This document shows, piece by piece, positions 15,008 through 23,598 of a stretch of 24,464 bases of DNA. Origin of the DNA: UBA5972 sp964588725 (lineage in GTDB: Bacteria > Pseudomonadota > Alphaproteobacteria > Rhodobacterales > Rhodobacteraceae); contig CAZPQL010000046.1 in the NCBI GenBank assembly GCA_964588725.1, positions 1 to 24,464 of the forward strand, written 5' to 3'. The notes under the pieces are model-generated. The model ran no database searches, had not been told where the DNA came from, and worked only from the letters and a program-made list of their open reading frames with translations. The position numbers and the translations under genes were made by a program. Each line of letters opens with the position of its first letter. The stretch's first letter is position 1.

Positions 15008-15756
15008 CTACAAAATCCGCAATTGTCACAGGCGCGGCGCGCGGTATCGGGCTGGCCACCACCAGACTATTTCTGGCGCGGGGCATGGGCGTCGTCATGG
15101 TCGACCGCGACGAAGCCGAGCTTGCGCGTGTTGCTGACTCGCTGGAAAATGTTTTGCCTGTCGTGTGCGACGTGTCAGACCCCGATCAGGTCGCGGCGAT
15201 GGCGGCGCAGGCTGTCGCGCGTTTCAAAACCGTCGCCGCGTTGGTCAACAATGCCGGTATCGCCGACTTCGGGCCGCTGGAGGACACCGATTTTAAGCGC
15301 TGGCGCGCCGTGATGGCCACCAATCTGGACGGGGTGTTCCTGTGCTCGCAGGCGCTGATACCCGCCCTGAAACGCAGCAAAGGCTGCATCGTCAATATCG
15401 CCAGTATTTCGGGGCTGCGCGCCTCGACGTTGCGGGTGGCTTACGGCACGTCAAAGGCGGCGGTGATCCATTTGACACGCCAATACGCCGCCGAACTGGG
15501 CGAATATGGCATTCGGGTCAATTGCGTCGCGCCGGGACCGGTGCGCACCAAACTGGCGATGGCGGTGCACACGCAGGATATTATCGACGCTTATCACGAC
15601 GCCATGCCGCTGGGGCGTTACGGTTCGGAAGATGAAATCGCCAGCGTCGTCGGTTTTTTATGTTCCGATCAGGCCAGCTATGTCACGGGGCAGTTGATCG
15701 CGGCGGACGGCGGGTTTGAAAGTACCGGCATCGGGCTGCCTGCCTTGCGAAAATAA
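15004..15756 (+). CDS. Short-chain dehydrogenase/reductase (SDR)
   Basis: A 250-residue cytoplasmic oxidoreductase of classical SDR type. It shows the cofactor motif TGAARGIG (9-16), Asp34 at the end of the second strand (NAD preference expected), NNAG (82-85), a Ser in NIASISG, and catalytic Tyr147-x3-Lys151 (YGTSK). Start is GTG 15004, overlapping the desaturase stop. Substrate unknown; the coupling suggests the pair modifies a lipid or related compound. Confidence 0.9.
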   Translation: MTTKSAIVTGAARGIGLATTRLFLARGMGVVMVDRDEAELARVADSLENVLPVVCDVSDPDQVAAMAAQAVARFKTVAALVNNAGIADFGPLEDTDFKRWRAVMATNLDGVFLCSQALIPALKRSKGCIVNIASISGLRASTLRVAYGTSKAAVIHLTRQYAAELGEYGIRVNCVAPGPVRTKLAMAVHTQDIIDAYHDAMPLGRYGSEDEIASVVGFLCSDQASYVTGQLIAADGGFESTGIGLPALRK

Positions 15757-15761
15757 TGCCG

Positions 15762-16310
15762 TCAGGCGGATTGCGCCGCCACGCTTTCCATCGCGTCCTT
15801 AATGTGCTGCGCTGCCGTGCGCGCAAACGATCGCATGAACATCAGCTCAAACCCGCTTTTATTGCCCGAGACCACCGCCATCATATGGGCGACTTCTGAT
15901 CGCGCCACATGACCGTTTTTGAAGGTGGCGGCGCGCAAGTCCAGCGGGCAAAGCCGCGCCATAACTGCACGGGCGTCGTCGCCTTCCAGCCGCAGAACCA
16001 CCCAGCCGTCGGACTGATCGGTGAGCGCCGCGACCTTGGCAATCGATTTGGCAGCCGCCTTGTCGCCCATTAAAAAATACACGCCGCGCCCCACCCAGCG
16101 CAGTGATTGGCCGCCTTTGGTGATAATTCGACCCGTGGCGGGCAGTTTGAGTCCATGCGCTACGCTTAGCGCTTTTGAACAGTCCGCTTCGCGATCCCTG
16201 AACGGCGTGATCGAAGTAATCCGTGCCGGGGGCACTTCGTGCAAAGTCACATCTCCGCGCTGTAGCGAAAGCGCGTCGGTCAGTGGGGAACAGGGTGCGA
16301 ATTCAACCAC
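15762..16310 (-). CDS. soxG: Sarcosine oxidase subunit gamma
   Basis: Small subunit of the cytoplasmic heterotetrameric sarcosine oxidase, 182 residues with the chosen start. Recognised by position after soxA and by the GcvT-related pattern (RWVGRGVYFL near residue 72, then GWVVLRLEGDDARAVMARLCPLDLR). I prefer GTG 16310: GGAGGG lies seven bases upstream, inside the soxA coding end, and the overlap with soxA is then eight bases. The frame stays open to a TTG at 16334, which has no such signal. Confidence 0.88.
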   Translation of the reverse strand: MVEFAPCSPLTDALSLQRGDVTLHEVPPARITSITPFRDREADCSKALSVAHGLKLPATGRIITKGGQSLRWVGRGVYFLMGDKAAAKSIAKVAALTDQSDGWVVLRLEGDDARAVMARLCPLDLRAATFKNGHVARSEVAHMMAVVSGNKSGFELMFMRSFARTAAQHIKDAMESVAAQSA

Positions 16311-19242
16311 GTAACCGCCCTCCGTCGGGATCAAAGAACACGGGGTTACATATTTCGCACAGGGTGGTAACGCCGCGCAAGTGATCCACCGCGACGATAC
16401 GGTCGCCCACGCGCGCCCGCCCGTTTTTCAAAAACCCCTGAGCAATCGAATGCCCCAACATGGGCGAATAGCAGTGGCTGGTGGTATACCCCTGATCGTT
16501 GGTACGCACCCGATCGTCGCCTTCGTTAAACAAGTGCATCCCGCCCAAAAGTTGTTTGACCGCGCCGATGGGTTTCAGCCCGACCAACTGTTCGCGCGCG
16601 GACCCGTGCAGCCCCGGTCGCCTGCTCATGACCTTGCCGATGCAATCCTTTTTGGCCGCGACCATGGCCGCCATGCCGATGTCGTCGGCTGTGACCCGCC
16701 CGTGGATTTCGGCGTGGGTGATAAAGCCTTTTTCCAGACGCAGCACGTTCAGCGCCTCCATGCCGTATAGCCCGCCGCCCAGCGCTTTGGCCCGCGCGGT
16801 CAATTCACGCGCCAAAGCGTCGCCATAGCGCGCGGGAACCGCGATTTCATAAGCGTGTTCGCCCGAAAACGAGATACGGAACAACCGCCCCGCGACACGA
16901 CCAACCGTGACCGGCCCGTGGCCCATATAGGGAAACGTTTCGTCGCTCACCGGCTCGGTGCACAGGTCATCCAGCAGCGCCCGCGACTGTGGCCCGGCCA
17001 CGGCGAATTGCGCCCAGTGCTCAGTCACCGAAATCATGGCCACATCCAATTCGGGCCACAAAACCTGCGCGGCAAATTCCATGTGCGCCATCACCGCGCC
17101 CGCGCCCACCGTTGTGGTGGTGATCACGAAATGATCCCGGTCAAAGCGCGCGCAGGTGCCATCGTCCATGACGTGCCCGTCCTCGCGCAGCATCAGCCCG
17201 TAACGGACTTTTCCGATTTTCACGCGCGACATGGTATTGGTGTAAACCCGGTCGAGAAACCTGGCCGCGTCCGGACCCTGCACGTCGATTTTACCCAGCG
17301 TGGTGACATCGCAAATGCCCACCGCATTACGCACCATTGCCACCTCGCGGTCGCACGACTGCCGCCAATGGGTCTCGCCGTCGCGCGCAAACCATGAGGG
17401 GCGATACCAGAGCCCTGCCTCCACACACTGCGCGCCATGTTCAACCGCCATATCGTGCGAGGGGATAAAGCGCTGCGGCGCGAAACCCTTGTCCGCCCCC
17501 CCTGCCCCCAGCGCGCCCAATGGCACGGGCGTATAGGGCGGGCGAAAGGTGGTCGTGCCAATTTCGGGAATTTGACTCCCCGCCAATTCGGCCATCACGG
17601 CCAACGCGCCCATGTTGGAGGTTTTGCCCTGATCGGTCGCCATGCCCAGCGTGGTATAACGTTTCATGTGCTCGACGCTGCGGAAATTTTCGGCGTGCGC
17701 GCTGACGATATCTTTGCTGGTCACGTCGTTTTGCATATCCAGCCAAACACGCCCGCGCGCATCATTGACGTGCCAGAACGGCGTCATCGCAACTGGTTCA
17801 TCGCTGCATTTTGGCAGCGATACGCGCGTAACTTTCCTGCCTGCACCCGTCACCACGGCGCGGGCCGCTGCCGCGCCCGATTTCAGCGCACCGCCCGTGG
17901 TCAGCGTGCCATCCGCGGCACCGACCGCGACCATGCCGGGCACTGCACCGGCGCGCGGAACGAACGCCGCGATGTCATCGCGCCAAACCGGACGGCTGTT
18001 CAGATGACACGACAGGTGTACCGACGGATTCCACCCCCCCGTGACACCCAGACAATCGGTGGCAATCTTGCGCCGGCCCGCCTGAGTGCGCACCGTGATT
18101 TCGGCCAGCCCTTTGCGCCCCTTTGTGTCCACGACCCTGGCACCGGCCAGCAGGGGATAGTCGCCAAGTGCACGCACTTCACCGCGTGTGTCGATCACAG
18201 CGGCCAATTTGACGCCCGCCGCCAACAAATCCAGCGCCGTCGCGTGACCGCTGTCATTGTTGGTGAAAATACTTACCGCTTTCCCGGGCACAGCGGCAAA
18301 GCGGTTGACATAGGTACGCACCGCGCCCGCCATCATGACGCCGGGCCGGTCATTGTTGGGAAACGCGATGGGGCGTTCAATGGCGCCGGTCGCCAGAATG
18401 GATCGCTTTGCCGCGATACGCCAAAATGTGGCCAGAGGCGTCTGCGCCGTTGCCTGTGCCAGATGCCCGCTGACATTTTGCAGCGCGCCATAGGTGCCGC
18501 CATCGTAAACGCCGGTCACCGTGGTACGGGGCATGAGACGCACATTGTCCATGGCGGCAAGCGCTGTGACGGTGGCTGCCGCCCAGTTCGCGCCGGCCTG
18601 TTTGCCGACCTCGATAACTTCGCAGTTCAGGCGTCCGCCAAAGGTAAAATCCTCGTCCGCCAGAATAACGTCCAGCCCCGATTTCCCCGCCACCAGCGCC
18701 GCCATCAATCCTGCAGGCCCGCCCCCGATGATCAGCAGATCACAATGCGCAAACGCCTTGTCAAAGTGCGCAGGATCGGCCTGCCCGGACAGCGCGCCCA
18801 GACCGGCGGCGCGGCGAATTATCGGCTCGTAAATTTTTTCCCAGAATTTTGGCGGCCACATAAAGGTTTTGTAATAAAACCCGGCCCCCAGAAACGGCGC
18901 CAGATAATCGTTCACCGCCATCGCGTCAAAGCCAAGCGTGGGAAACCGGTTTTGGCTGTAAGCGTTTAGGCCGCGATAAATCTCCTGCGTGGTGGCGCGC
19001 ACGTTGGGCGTGGCCTCGGCCCCCTGCCCGAGAGTCACCAGCGCGTTGGGTTCCTCAGAGCCGGCCGTCAGGATGCCGCGCGGCCGGTGGTATTTGAAAC
19101 TGCGCGCCACCAGACGCACGTCGTTTGCGACCAGCGCCGAAGCCAGGGTGTCGCCCTTGAATCCAAGATAGGTGCGTTTGTCAAACGTGAACGGAATCTG
19201 CTGGCTGCGATCGAGCTGTCCGCCCGCGGTCAGACGACTCAT
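16303..19242 (-). CDS. soxA: Sarcosine oxidase subunit alpha
   Basis: Large subunit of heterotetrameric sarcosine oxidase, 979 residues. Together with SoxB it oxidises sarcosine to glycine, passing the methyl carbon to tetrahydrofolate. Domains: an N-terminal ferredoxin-like part (FTFDKRTYLGFKGDTLASAL), an NAD-binding Rossmann domain (LLIIGGGPAGLMAAL near residue 170), and a C-terminal GcvT-like folate domain from about residue 585 (VGICDVTTLGKIDVQGPDA and LNVLRLEKGFITHAEIHG). I start it at ATG 19242, overlapping soxD by four bases; the frame is open 35 codons further upstream but that part is only the soxD sequence in another frame. Confidence 0.95.
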   Translation of the reverse strand: MSRLTAGGQLDRSQQIPFTFDKRTYLGFKGDTLASALVANDVRLVARSFKYHRPRGILTAGSEEPNALVTLGQGAEATPNVRATTQEIYRGLNAYSQNRFPTLGFDAMAVNDYLAPFLGAGFYYKTFMWPPKFWEKIYEPIIRRAAGLGALSGQADPAHFDKAFAHCDLLIIGGGPAGLMAALVAGKSGLDVILADEDFTFGGRLNCEVIEVGKQAGANWAAATVTALAAMDNVRLMPRTTVTGVYDGGTYGALQNVSGHLAQATAQTPLATFWRIAAKRSILATGAIERPIAFPNNDRPGVMMAGAVRTYVNRFAAVPGKAVSIFTNNDSGHATALDLLAAGVKLAAVIDTRGEVRALGDYPLLAGARVVDTKGRKGLAEITVRTQAGRRKIATDCLGVTGGWNPSVHLSCHLNSRPVWRDDIAAFVPRAGAVPGMVAVGAADGTLTTGGALKSGAAAARAVVTGAGRKVTRVSLPKCSDEPVAMTPFWHVNDARGRVWLDMQNDVTSKDIVSAHAENFRSVEHMKRYTTLGMATDQGKTSNMGALAVMAELAGSQIPEIGTTTFRPPYTPVPLGALGAGGADKGFAPQRFIPSHDMAVEHGAQCVEAGLWYRPSWFARDGETHWRQSCDREVAMVRNAVGICDVTTLGKIDVQGPDAARFLDRVYTNTMSRVKIGKVRYGLMLREDGHVMDDGTCARFDRDHFVITTTTVGAGAVMAHMEFAAQVLWPELDVAMISVTEHWAQFAVAGPQSRALLDDLCTEPVSDETFPYMGHGPVTVGRVAGRLFRISFSGEHAYEIAVPARYGDALARELTARAKALGGGLYGMEALNVLRLEKGFITHAEIHGRVTADDIGMAAMVAAKKDCIGKVMSRRPGLHGSAREQLVGLKPIGAVKQLLGGMHLFNEGDDRVRTNDQGYTTSHCYSPMLGHSIAQGFLKNGRARVGDRIVAVDHLRGVTTLCEICNPVFFDPDGGRLRG

Positions 19243-19508
19243 GACGCGGGCCGGTTCAGGTCGGCGGCATTGACCGACGTGATGACGTGGGTGGTCACGT
19301 CCCGTTCCACCACCAGCCAGCTGCGGCACCCCATGTCGTGAAACCATAACTCGCGGTTCACGCCCGTGGGGTTGTCGCGAAGATGCACGTAATCGTGGAA
19401 CGCCTGCGCGCCGGCTTTGTCTGAGGGTCGCTGCATCAGCCTGGCCGAGCCGCGGTAGTGAAATTCGCGCAAGTCGCGTTCACCGCATAAGGGGCAATTC
19501 AGTCGCAT
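19239..19508 (-). CDS. soxD: Sarcosine oxidase subunit delta
   Basis: Small zinc-binding subunit, 89 residues. The zinc ligands of the family are present: Cys5 and Cys8 (CPLC), His57 and Cys61 (FHDMGC). The stop overlaps soxA's ATG (ATGA), the usual tight soxD-soxA coupling. It starts nine bases after the unknown gene that is inserted between soxB and soxD. Confidence 0.94.
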   Translation of the reverse strand: MRLNCPLCGERDLREFHYRGSARLMQRPSDKAGAQAFHDYVHLRDNPTGVNRELWFHDMGCRSWLVVERDVTTHVITSVNAADLNRPAS

Positions 19509-19517
19509 TGGGCCAGC

Positions 19518-20039
19518 CTATTCATCGCGGTCAAAAACATCTGAGCACAGGGCGTCGTCGGCACGGTTCAAACGATAGCTTACCGTTTGGCCTTTGATTT
19601 CTGCCAGATCGACGGCACCGCCGCATCCTTCGGTTTCGCCGACCCAAAGGTTGCTGGTGGAGAACTGCAATATTTTTCCAGAGTCGCGGGTGATGCGCAT
19701 TGATCCGCCGTCGCATTCCACTGCGCAACGTGCTGAGGTTTCGTCGTTCCAGCAGATCAGAAACTGATCAAACCGCCGCCCGGCATTTGCGCTGCCTTTC
19801 AGGCGTCCCTGATTGGCGGTCCACACGGCCATCCGCCCGATTTCGGTACTGCCACTTGCGTCGATCTCAAAGTTCAGCACCATGCGCGCCACGATCTGGC
19901 GCGGGTTTTGGGCCAGATGCGCGGTCGAATAATCCCGCTCAAAACAGCCCAGCGTCGGGCCTGAAGGCTGCGCCGTCGCGGCGACGCCGGACAATGCGAC
20001 AAAAGCAGTCAGGAAAAGCGGCCCGTAACTAAGTTGCAC
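19518..20039 (-). CDS. Unknown secreted cysteine-rich protein inside the sox operon
   Basis: A 173-residue protein, family not recognised. I start it at GTG 20039, with AAGGGA eight bases upstream; the first 24 residues are then a signal peptide ending near ATAQ. The open frame reaches 20093 but would overlap soxB. The mature part has six cysteines (GCFERD, LICWND, RCAVEC, GCGG, LCSD), fitting three disulfides, and is probably beta-rich. Gaps are 13 bases to soxB and 9 to soxD, so it is in the operon. An exported disulfide protein is unexpected among subunits of a cytoplasmic flavoenzyme. Confidence 0.8.
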   Translation of the reverse strand: MQLSYGPLFLTAFVALSGVAATAQPSGPTLGCFERDYSTAHLAQNPRQIVARMVLNFEIDASGSTEIGRMAVWTANQGRLKGSANAGRRFDQFLICWNDETSARCAVECDGGSMRITRDSGKILQFSTSNLWVGETEGCGGAVDLAEIKGQTVSYRLNRADDALCSDVFDRDE

Positions 20040-20052
20040 TTTTGCAGTCCCT

Positions 20053-21306
20053 TCAATGCAGGTTCGGCGTGGCGCCGTTGCCGGTTTCATCAATCACGTG
20101 ACCGGTTTCGAACCGGTTCAGCAGGAATTTATCCGCTGCCGGGTGATGGTGCCCCGTGGCCAAAAGATGGGCAAAACAATCCCCCGACGCCGGCACCGCC
20201 TTAAAGCCGCCGTAACACCAACCGCCGTTGAAAAACAGGCCTTCCACGGGGGTTTTGTCGATAATCGGTGTGCCGTCCATCGACATATCCATGATGCCGC
20301 CCCAGCTGCGCAGCATGCGCGACTTGCCAATCATCGGCATCAGCGCCATGCCCGCCTCGACCACGTGCTCGACCATGGGCAGGTTGCCACGCTGGCTGTA
20401 GGAATTGTACCCATCCAGATCGCCGCCAAACACCAGCCCGCCCTTGTCGGACTGGCTGATATAAAAATGCCCCATACCAAAGGAAATAACATGGTCGATC
20501 ACCGGTTTCAGCCCCTCGGTGACAAATGCCTGCAGCACGTGGCTTTCAATGGGCAGGCGCATCCCGGCCATGGCGGCAACCTGGCTCGAGCGCCCCGCCA
20601 CGGTCAGACCCACCTTGCCGGCACCTATATAGCCGCGTGACGTGTCGACGCCGCGTATCTTGCCGTTCTCAATGCGAAATCCGGTGACCTCGCAGTTCTG
20701 TATCAGATCGACGCCCCGCATATCGGCACCGCGCGCGTAGCCCCATGCCACCGCGTCGTGCCGCGCCGTGCCGCCACGCCAGTGCATCAGCCCGCCGTAA
20801 ATCGGGAACCGCGCAGTGTCAAAATTGAGGTAAGGCATGTGTTTGCGTACGGTGGCCACATCCCACAGCTGCGCGTCGGTGTCGCCGGTCAAGTGCATCA
20901 TATTACCGCGCCGCGCCAAGGCGTCCATTTGCCCGTCCGAATGGCCCAGCATCAGGCAGCCGCGCTGTGACAGCATGGCGTTGTAATTCAGCTCCTGTTC
21001 AAGACTTTCCCACAGTTTCAGCGAATGCGAATAAAACTGCGCATTGCCCTCCAGCATATAATTAGCGCGCACGATCGTGGTGTTGCGCCCCACATTTCCG
21101 CCACCCAAATAGCCTTTTTCAAGAACCGCGATATTGGTCAGCCCGTGTTTTTTGGCCAGATAATAGGCGGTCGACAGCCCGTGACCGCCGCCGCCGATAA
21201 TCACCGCGTCATAAGACGGTTTTGGCTCGGGGCTGCGCCAGACCGGCCGCCAGCCTTTGTTACCGGTCAATCCGTTTTTTAATATCTGCCAGGCTGAATA
21301 GCGCAA
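20053..21306 (-). CDS. soxB: Sarcosine oxidase subunit beta
   Basis: Catalytic flavin subunit of heterotetrameric sarcosine oxidase, 417 residues. The FAD-binding motif is IIGGGGHGLSTAYYL (36-50). His183 in TARHDAVAWG probably corresponds to the residue that carries covalent FMN in characterised enzymes. Family members begin with RYSA followed by GNKGW, matching this start at TTG 21306, which has a run of Gs five bases upstream. No ATG or GTG lies in frame before an upstream TAA, so the TTG is the only reasonable start. First gene of the sox operon in this window. Confidence 0.95.
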   Translation of the reverse strand: MRYSAWQILKNGLTGNKGWRPVWRSPEPKPSYDAVIIGGGGHGLSTAYYLAKKHGLTNIAVLEKGYLGGGNVGRNTTIVRANYMLEGNAQFYSHSLKLWESLEQELNYNAMLSQRGCLMLGHSDGQMDALARRGNMMHLTGDTDAQLWDVATVRKHMPYLNFDTARFPIYGGLMHWRGGTARHDAVAWGYARGADMRGVDLIQNCEVTGFRIENGKIRGVDTSRGYIGAGKVGLTVAGRSSQVAAMAGMRLPIESHVLQAFVTEGLKPVIDHVISFGMGHFYISQSDKGGLVFGGDLDGYNSYSQRGNLPMVEHVVEAGMALMPMIGKSRMLRSWGGIMDMSMDGTPIIDKTPVEGLFFNGGWCYGGFKAVPASGDCFAHLLATGHHHPAADKFLLNRFETGHVIDETGNGATPNLH

Positions 21307-21384
21307 TTTGGCCCCCGGATGGTCGTCACGCCGTTACACCGCAACACGAACTGCCAGAAAACCAGATTTCAGGATCAAAGCAAA

Positions 21385-21400
21385 GGGCGATTTAACGCCC
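21385..21400 (-). terminator. Short hairpin after the TadG-like gene
   Basis: GGGCG and CGCCC pair around a 6-base loop, followed on the minus strand by TTTGCTTTG. It lies just past the stop of the TadG-like gene and before soxB. The stem is short and the T-run interrupted, so this is a weak terminator at best. Confidence 0.4.
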
Positions 21401-21406
21401 GCGTGC

Positions 21407-22774
21407 CTAGCGCACGATCTTGAAGGCGTACGTCGCTTCGCCTTCGTTGCTGATCGCGCCGGGACAAAGGCCGAGTCGGGTATCAGCAGCCATTTTGACA
21501 TCGCCGTTTGCCTGAATGTTCAGACCTTCGACACCGTCGGAGGCCGCGCTAAGTTCAACGTCGCCCACGGCTGAAATGCTGAGTCCGAACATGAACACGT
21601 TGTCGGCGCTTTTGACGTTGCCCGCGCTGTAAATCGAAACTTCGCCACCGGCGCCGCAACTGTCGTCGGCCCCCAGAATAACACCTTCCGAGGCTTTGAC
21701 CGACTTGCTGCCCGTGTCGCGCGAGACCAGAACCACGTCTTCGAAGATCGAATTCGAACCAAGCTGCAATCGGCATTCCGATACGATGACCACCTGTGAC
21801 ACCTCGGCACCGGAGTAAAACTGCGCTTTGCTACCGCTGGAGCCTCCACAAACGATCTCATAAATACGGCCGGGGATAAAATCAGTGTATTTGACGTCGT
21901 TGGCGTCCAGTTCGATCACGGCCGCCGCTGTATTGATGTAACTTGGCTGGCCCGAATAAAACGGGTTCAGAAAGTCATCACCAAGCGAATCCACGTCGTC
22001 CACGTAATTGGCGCTTATTGAGTTCTCTTCGAATATGTCACCGTAAGTCAGCGAAGCACTGCTTGAAGACGTTCCGCGTCCTACAGTTGTGCTCATGCCG
22101 ACCGATCCGGGAAAATCGATGTCGTCAAAATCTTCGACGCTGAGGATCACATCGTCGTCGTATGTGTTGTTGTTGCCAAATTTGATGCCTTCGGCACCGT
22201 GAATACAATACCCGTTGAAAACGTCGTTATTGGACGTCATTTCGAAATCGCCATTGGTGACAATTGCGTCACCCTGACATTTTTTGCCCGACAATGACTC
22301 TTTTCGAAAACTGACCGCGTCGATCTGTACGTTCCAGCTTTTGAAGCCGGCGAGCCGCAAAAAGAATGTCGGCAAGGCGTTGGAATTTGCGTCAATCAGA
22401 CCTGCGGTCACCCAAACCGCGTCTGCGGTTGCGGCATTGGTGTCAAAAATCTGATTGTCCTCATCCCACGATCCGAATCGGATGTCAGATTGTTGAATGG
22501 CGGTCGAATTTTCGCCTGACGGCAGATTCAATGCAGCCACCTCCATCGCGGCGGCCAGTGCCGCGTCCTCGTCCGGAAGCTCAAGCGCGGCGGCGTGCGC
22601 GGCGGCATCAGCAGCGACCTGCAACATATACTTTACCCGCCAGGCGTTGTTGCTGTCCACGGACAGCCCGGAAAACAAAAACAGCACCAGCATCATGAAG
22701 AGCGCAAAAGGTGTGACCGTGCCGCGCTCGTCGCGCAGCGCACCGTCCAGCGTTTCGTACAAATATAAGATCAT
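21407..22774 (-). CDS. TadG-like pilus-assembly protein with a long repetitive C-terminal region
   Basis: A 455-residue protein. The N-terminus (GALRDERGTVTPFALFMMLVLFLFSGLSVDSNN) is the TadE/TadG signature: Glu/Arg-Gly before a hydrophobic segment (residues about 22-40), then an AADAAAHAAAL helix. Residues about 170-440 have short repeated strand-like units rich in Asn, Gly, Ser and Val (for example SNNDVFNG, SADNVFMFG, SAASDGVEG, IQANGDVKM), suggesting a beta-solenoid. Expected to be anchored in the inner membrane or pilus-associated and exposed outside. It follows the TadE-like gene with a 24-base gap. Confidence 0.8.
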   Translation of the reverse strand: MILYLYETLDGALRDERGTVTPFALFMMLVLFLFSGLSVDSNNAWRVKYMLQVAADAAAHAAALELPDEDAALAAAMEVAALNLPSGENSTAIQQSDIRFGSWDEDNQIFDTNAATADAVWVTAGLIDANSNALPTFFLRLAGFKSWNVQIDAVSFRKESLSGKKCQGDAIVTNGDFEMTSNNDVFNGYCIHGAEGIKFGNNNTYDDDVILSVEDFDDIDFPGSVGMSTTVGRGTSSSSASLTYGDIFEENSISANYVDDVDSLGDDFLNPFYSGQPSYINTAAAVIELDANDVKYTDFIPGRIYEIVCGGSSGSKAQFYSGAEVSQVVIVSECRLQLGSNSIFEDVVLVSRDTGSKSVKASEGVILGADDSCGAGGEVSIYSAGNVKSADNVFMFGLSISAVGDVELSAASDGVEGLNIQANGDVKMAADTRLGLCPGAISNEGEATYAFKIVR

Positions 22775-22798
22775 ATTACGGCCTCCCTGTTGCGGGTT

Positions 22799-23188
22799 CT
22801 ATTCGGGTTCGGTCCGCATGGTGACCGAAGCGTTCAGGTTGTAGCCCTTCATGGCACCCATGACGCCCAGCGCTGCCACCCGTCCCAGACTGGTGGTGAT
22901 TTCAACGGTGACGTTTTCGCCAGTGGTGATTTCGACGCCGTATTCAAAACCCATATAATTGAGATATTGCTGCGCGTAGTCCTGTCCGGTGGATGCATTG
23001 AGCTGCCCTGTCGAGACACGCCGTGCAGTATCGCGTGCCACGTTATACATATTGCTTTGGGTCATCAGCACGATATTCAGATCGAACGTCGCGACGATAA
23101 TACCGGCGATCAGCGGCAGCCACAGCACAAATTCGACCGTGACGTTGCCGCGCTCTCCACAGATAAATCGTTTCAAAAGTTTTTTCAT
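22799..23188 (-). CDS. TadE-like pilus-assembly protein
   Basis: A 129-residue minor pseudopilin-like protein. It has the TadE pattern: basic N-terminus, CGERGNVTVEFVLWLPL with the conserved Glu, a hydrophobic segment (about residues 17-38), then MYNVARDTARRVSTGQ. I use ATG 23188; the frame also has a TTG at 23206. Precursors of this class are processed by the prepilin peptidase TadV. No flp, tadV, rcp or tadABC genes are visible in the window, so the rest of the machine must be elsewhere. Confidence 0.85.
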   Translation of the reverse strand: MKKLLKRFICGERGNVTVEFVLWLPLIAGIIVATFDLNIVLMTQSNMYNVARDTARRVSTGQLNASTGQDYAQQYLNYMGFEYGVEITTGENVTVEITTSLGRVAALGVMGAMKGYNLNASVTMRTEPE

Positions 23189-23598
23189 GTTGATCAGGTC
23201 TTTCAAAGTATCGTGCGGAACAGATTGCGAGTCGACACGATCCAGTAATTAGCGGCCAATTTCGTCAGAATTGTGCAAAGGATGCGGAATTTGGCTGTGC
23301 CGCCGGATAAACCGGCGTAAATTTTAGGTGATCCGGAAGTGAAAACAACGTTGCCATGATTGCATTTTGCGGTGTTTTTTTTGAAAAGTTCAGTCGGTCC
23401 GACGCATTGTTGCCATATTTTGAACATGGTTTGACCATCACTTGCGCCGCACCACAGGTTTCGGGGTCGGATTAGCGCCACACGAGTCTTTGCGCCACAC
23501 GCCGAACAGGGCCGCGTCATACCAGATTGCTCAAAGTTAACCTTTTCCTTTCACAAAAGATGTCTAAGTTATCGGCACACACAACAGAGGAGAATCTC
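23189..23598. other. Divergent intergenic region between tadE-like gene and the dehydrogenase
   Basis: About 410 bases with no believable gene on either strand. It holds a perfect hairpin CGCCGG-ATAAA-CCGGCG (23301-23317), and two direct copies of GCGCCACACG at 23475-23484 and 23492-23501 (17-base period). It must contain the promoters of both divergent genes; I could not place them with confidence. Confidence 0.5.

Noticed and set aside
17437..18969. A 510-codon open frame on the plus strand
   Set aside because: It lies entirely antisense to soxA, is rich in Arg, His and Gly as GC-rich shadow frames are, and shows no domain.
23475..23501. Two direct copies of GCGCCACACG as the start of a repeat array
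   Set aside because: Only two copies with a 7-base gap, so not a CRISPR or extended tandem array; probably chance or a binding-site pair.
23203..23520. A 105-codon frame upstream of tadE on the minus strand
   Set aside because: Low-quality composition, overlaps the likely divergent promoter region and resembles no family; in particular it is not an Flp pilin.
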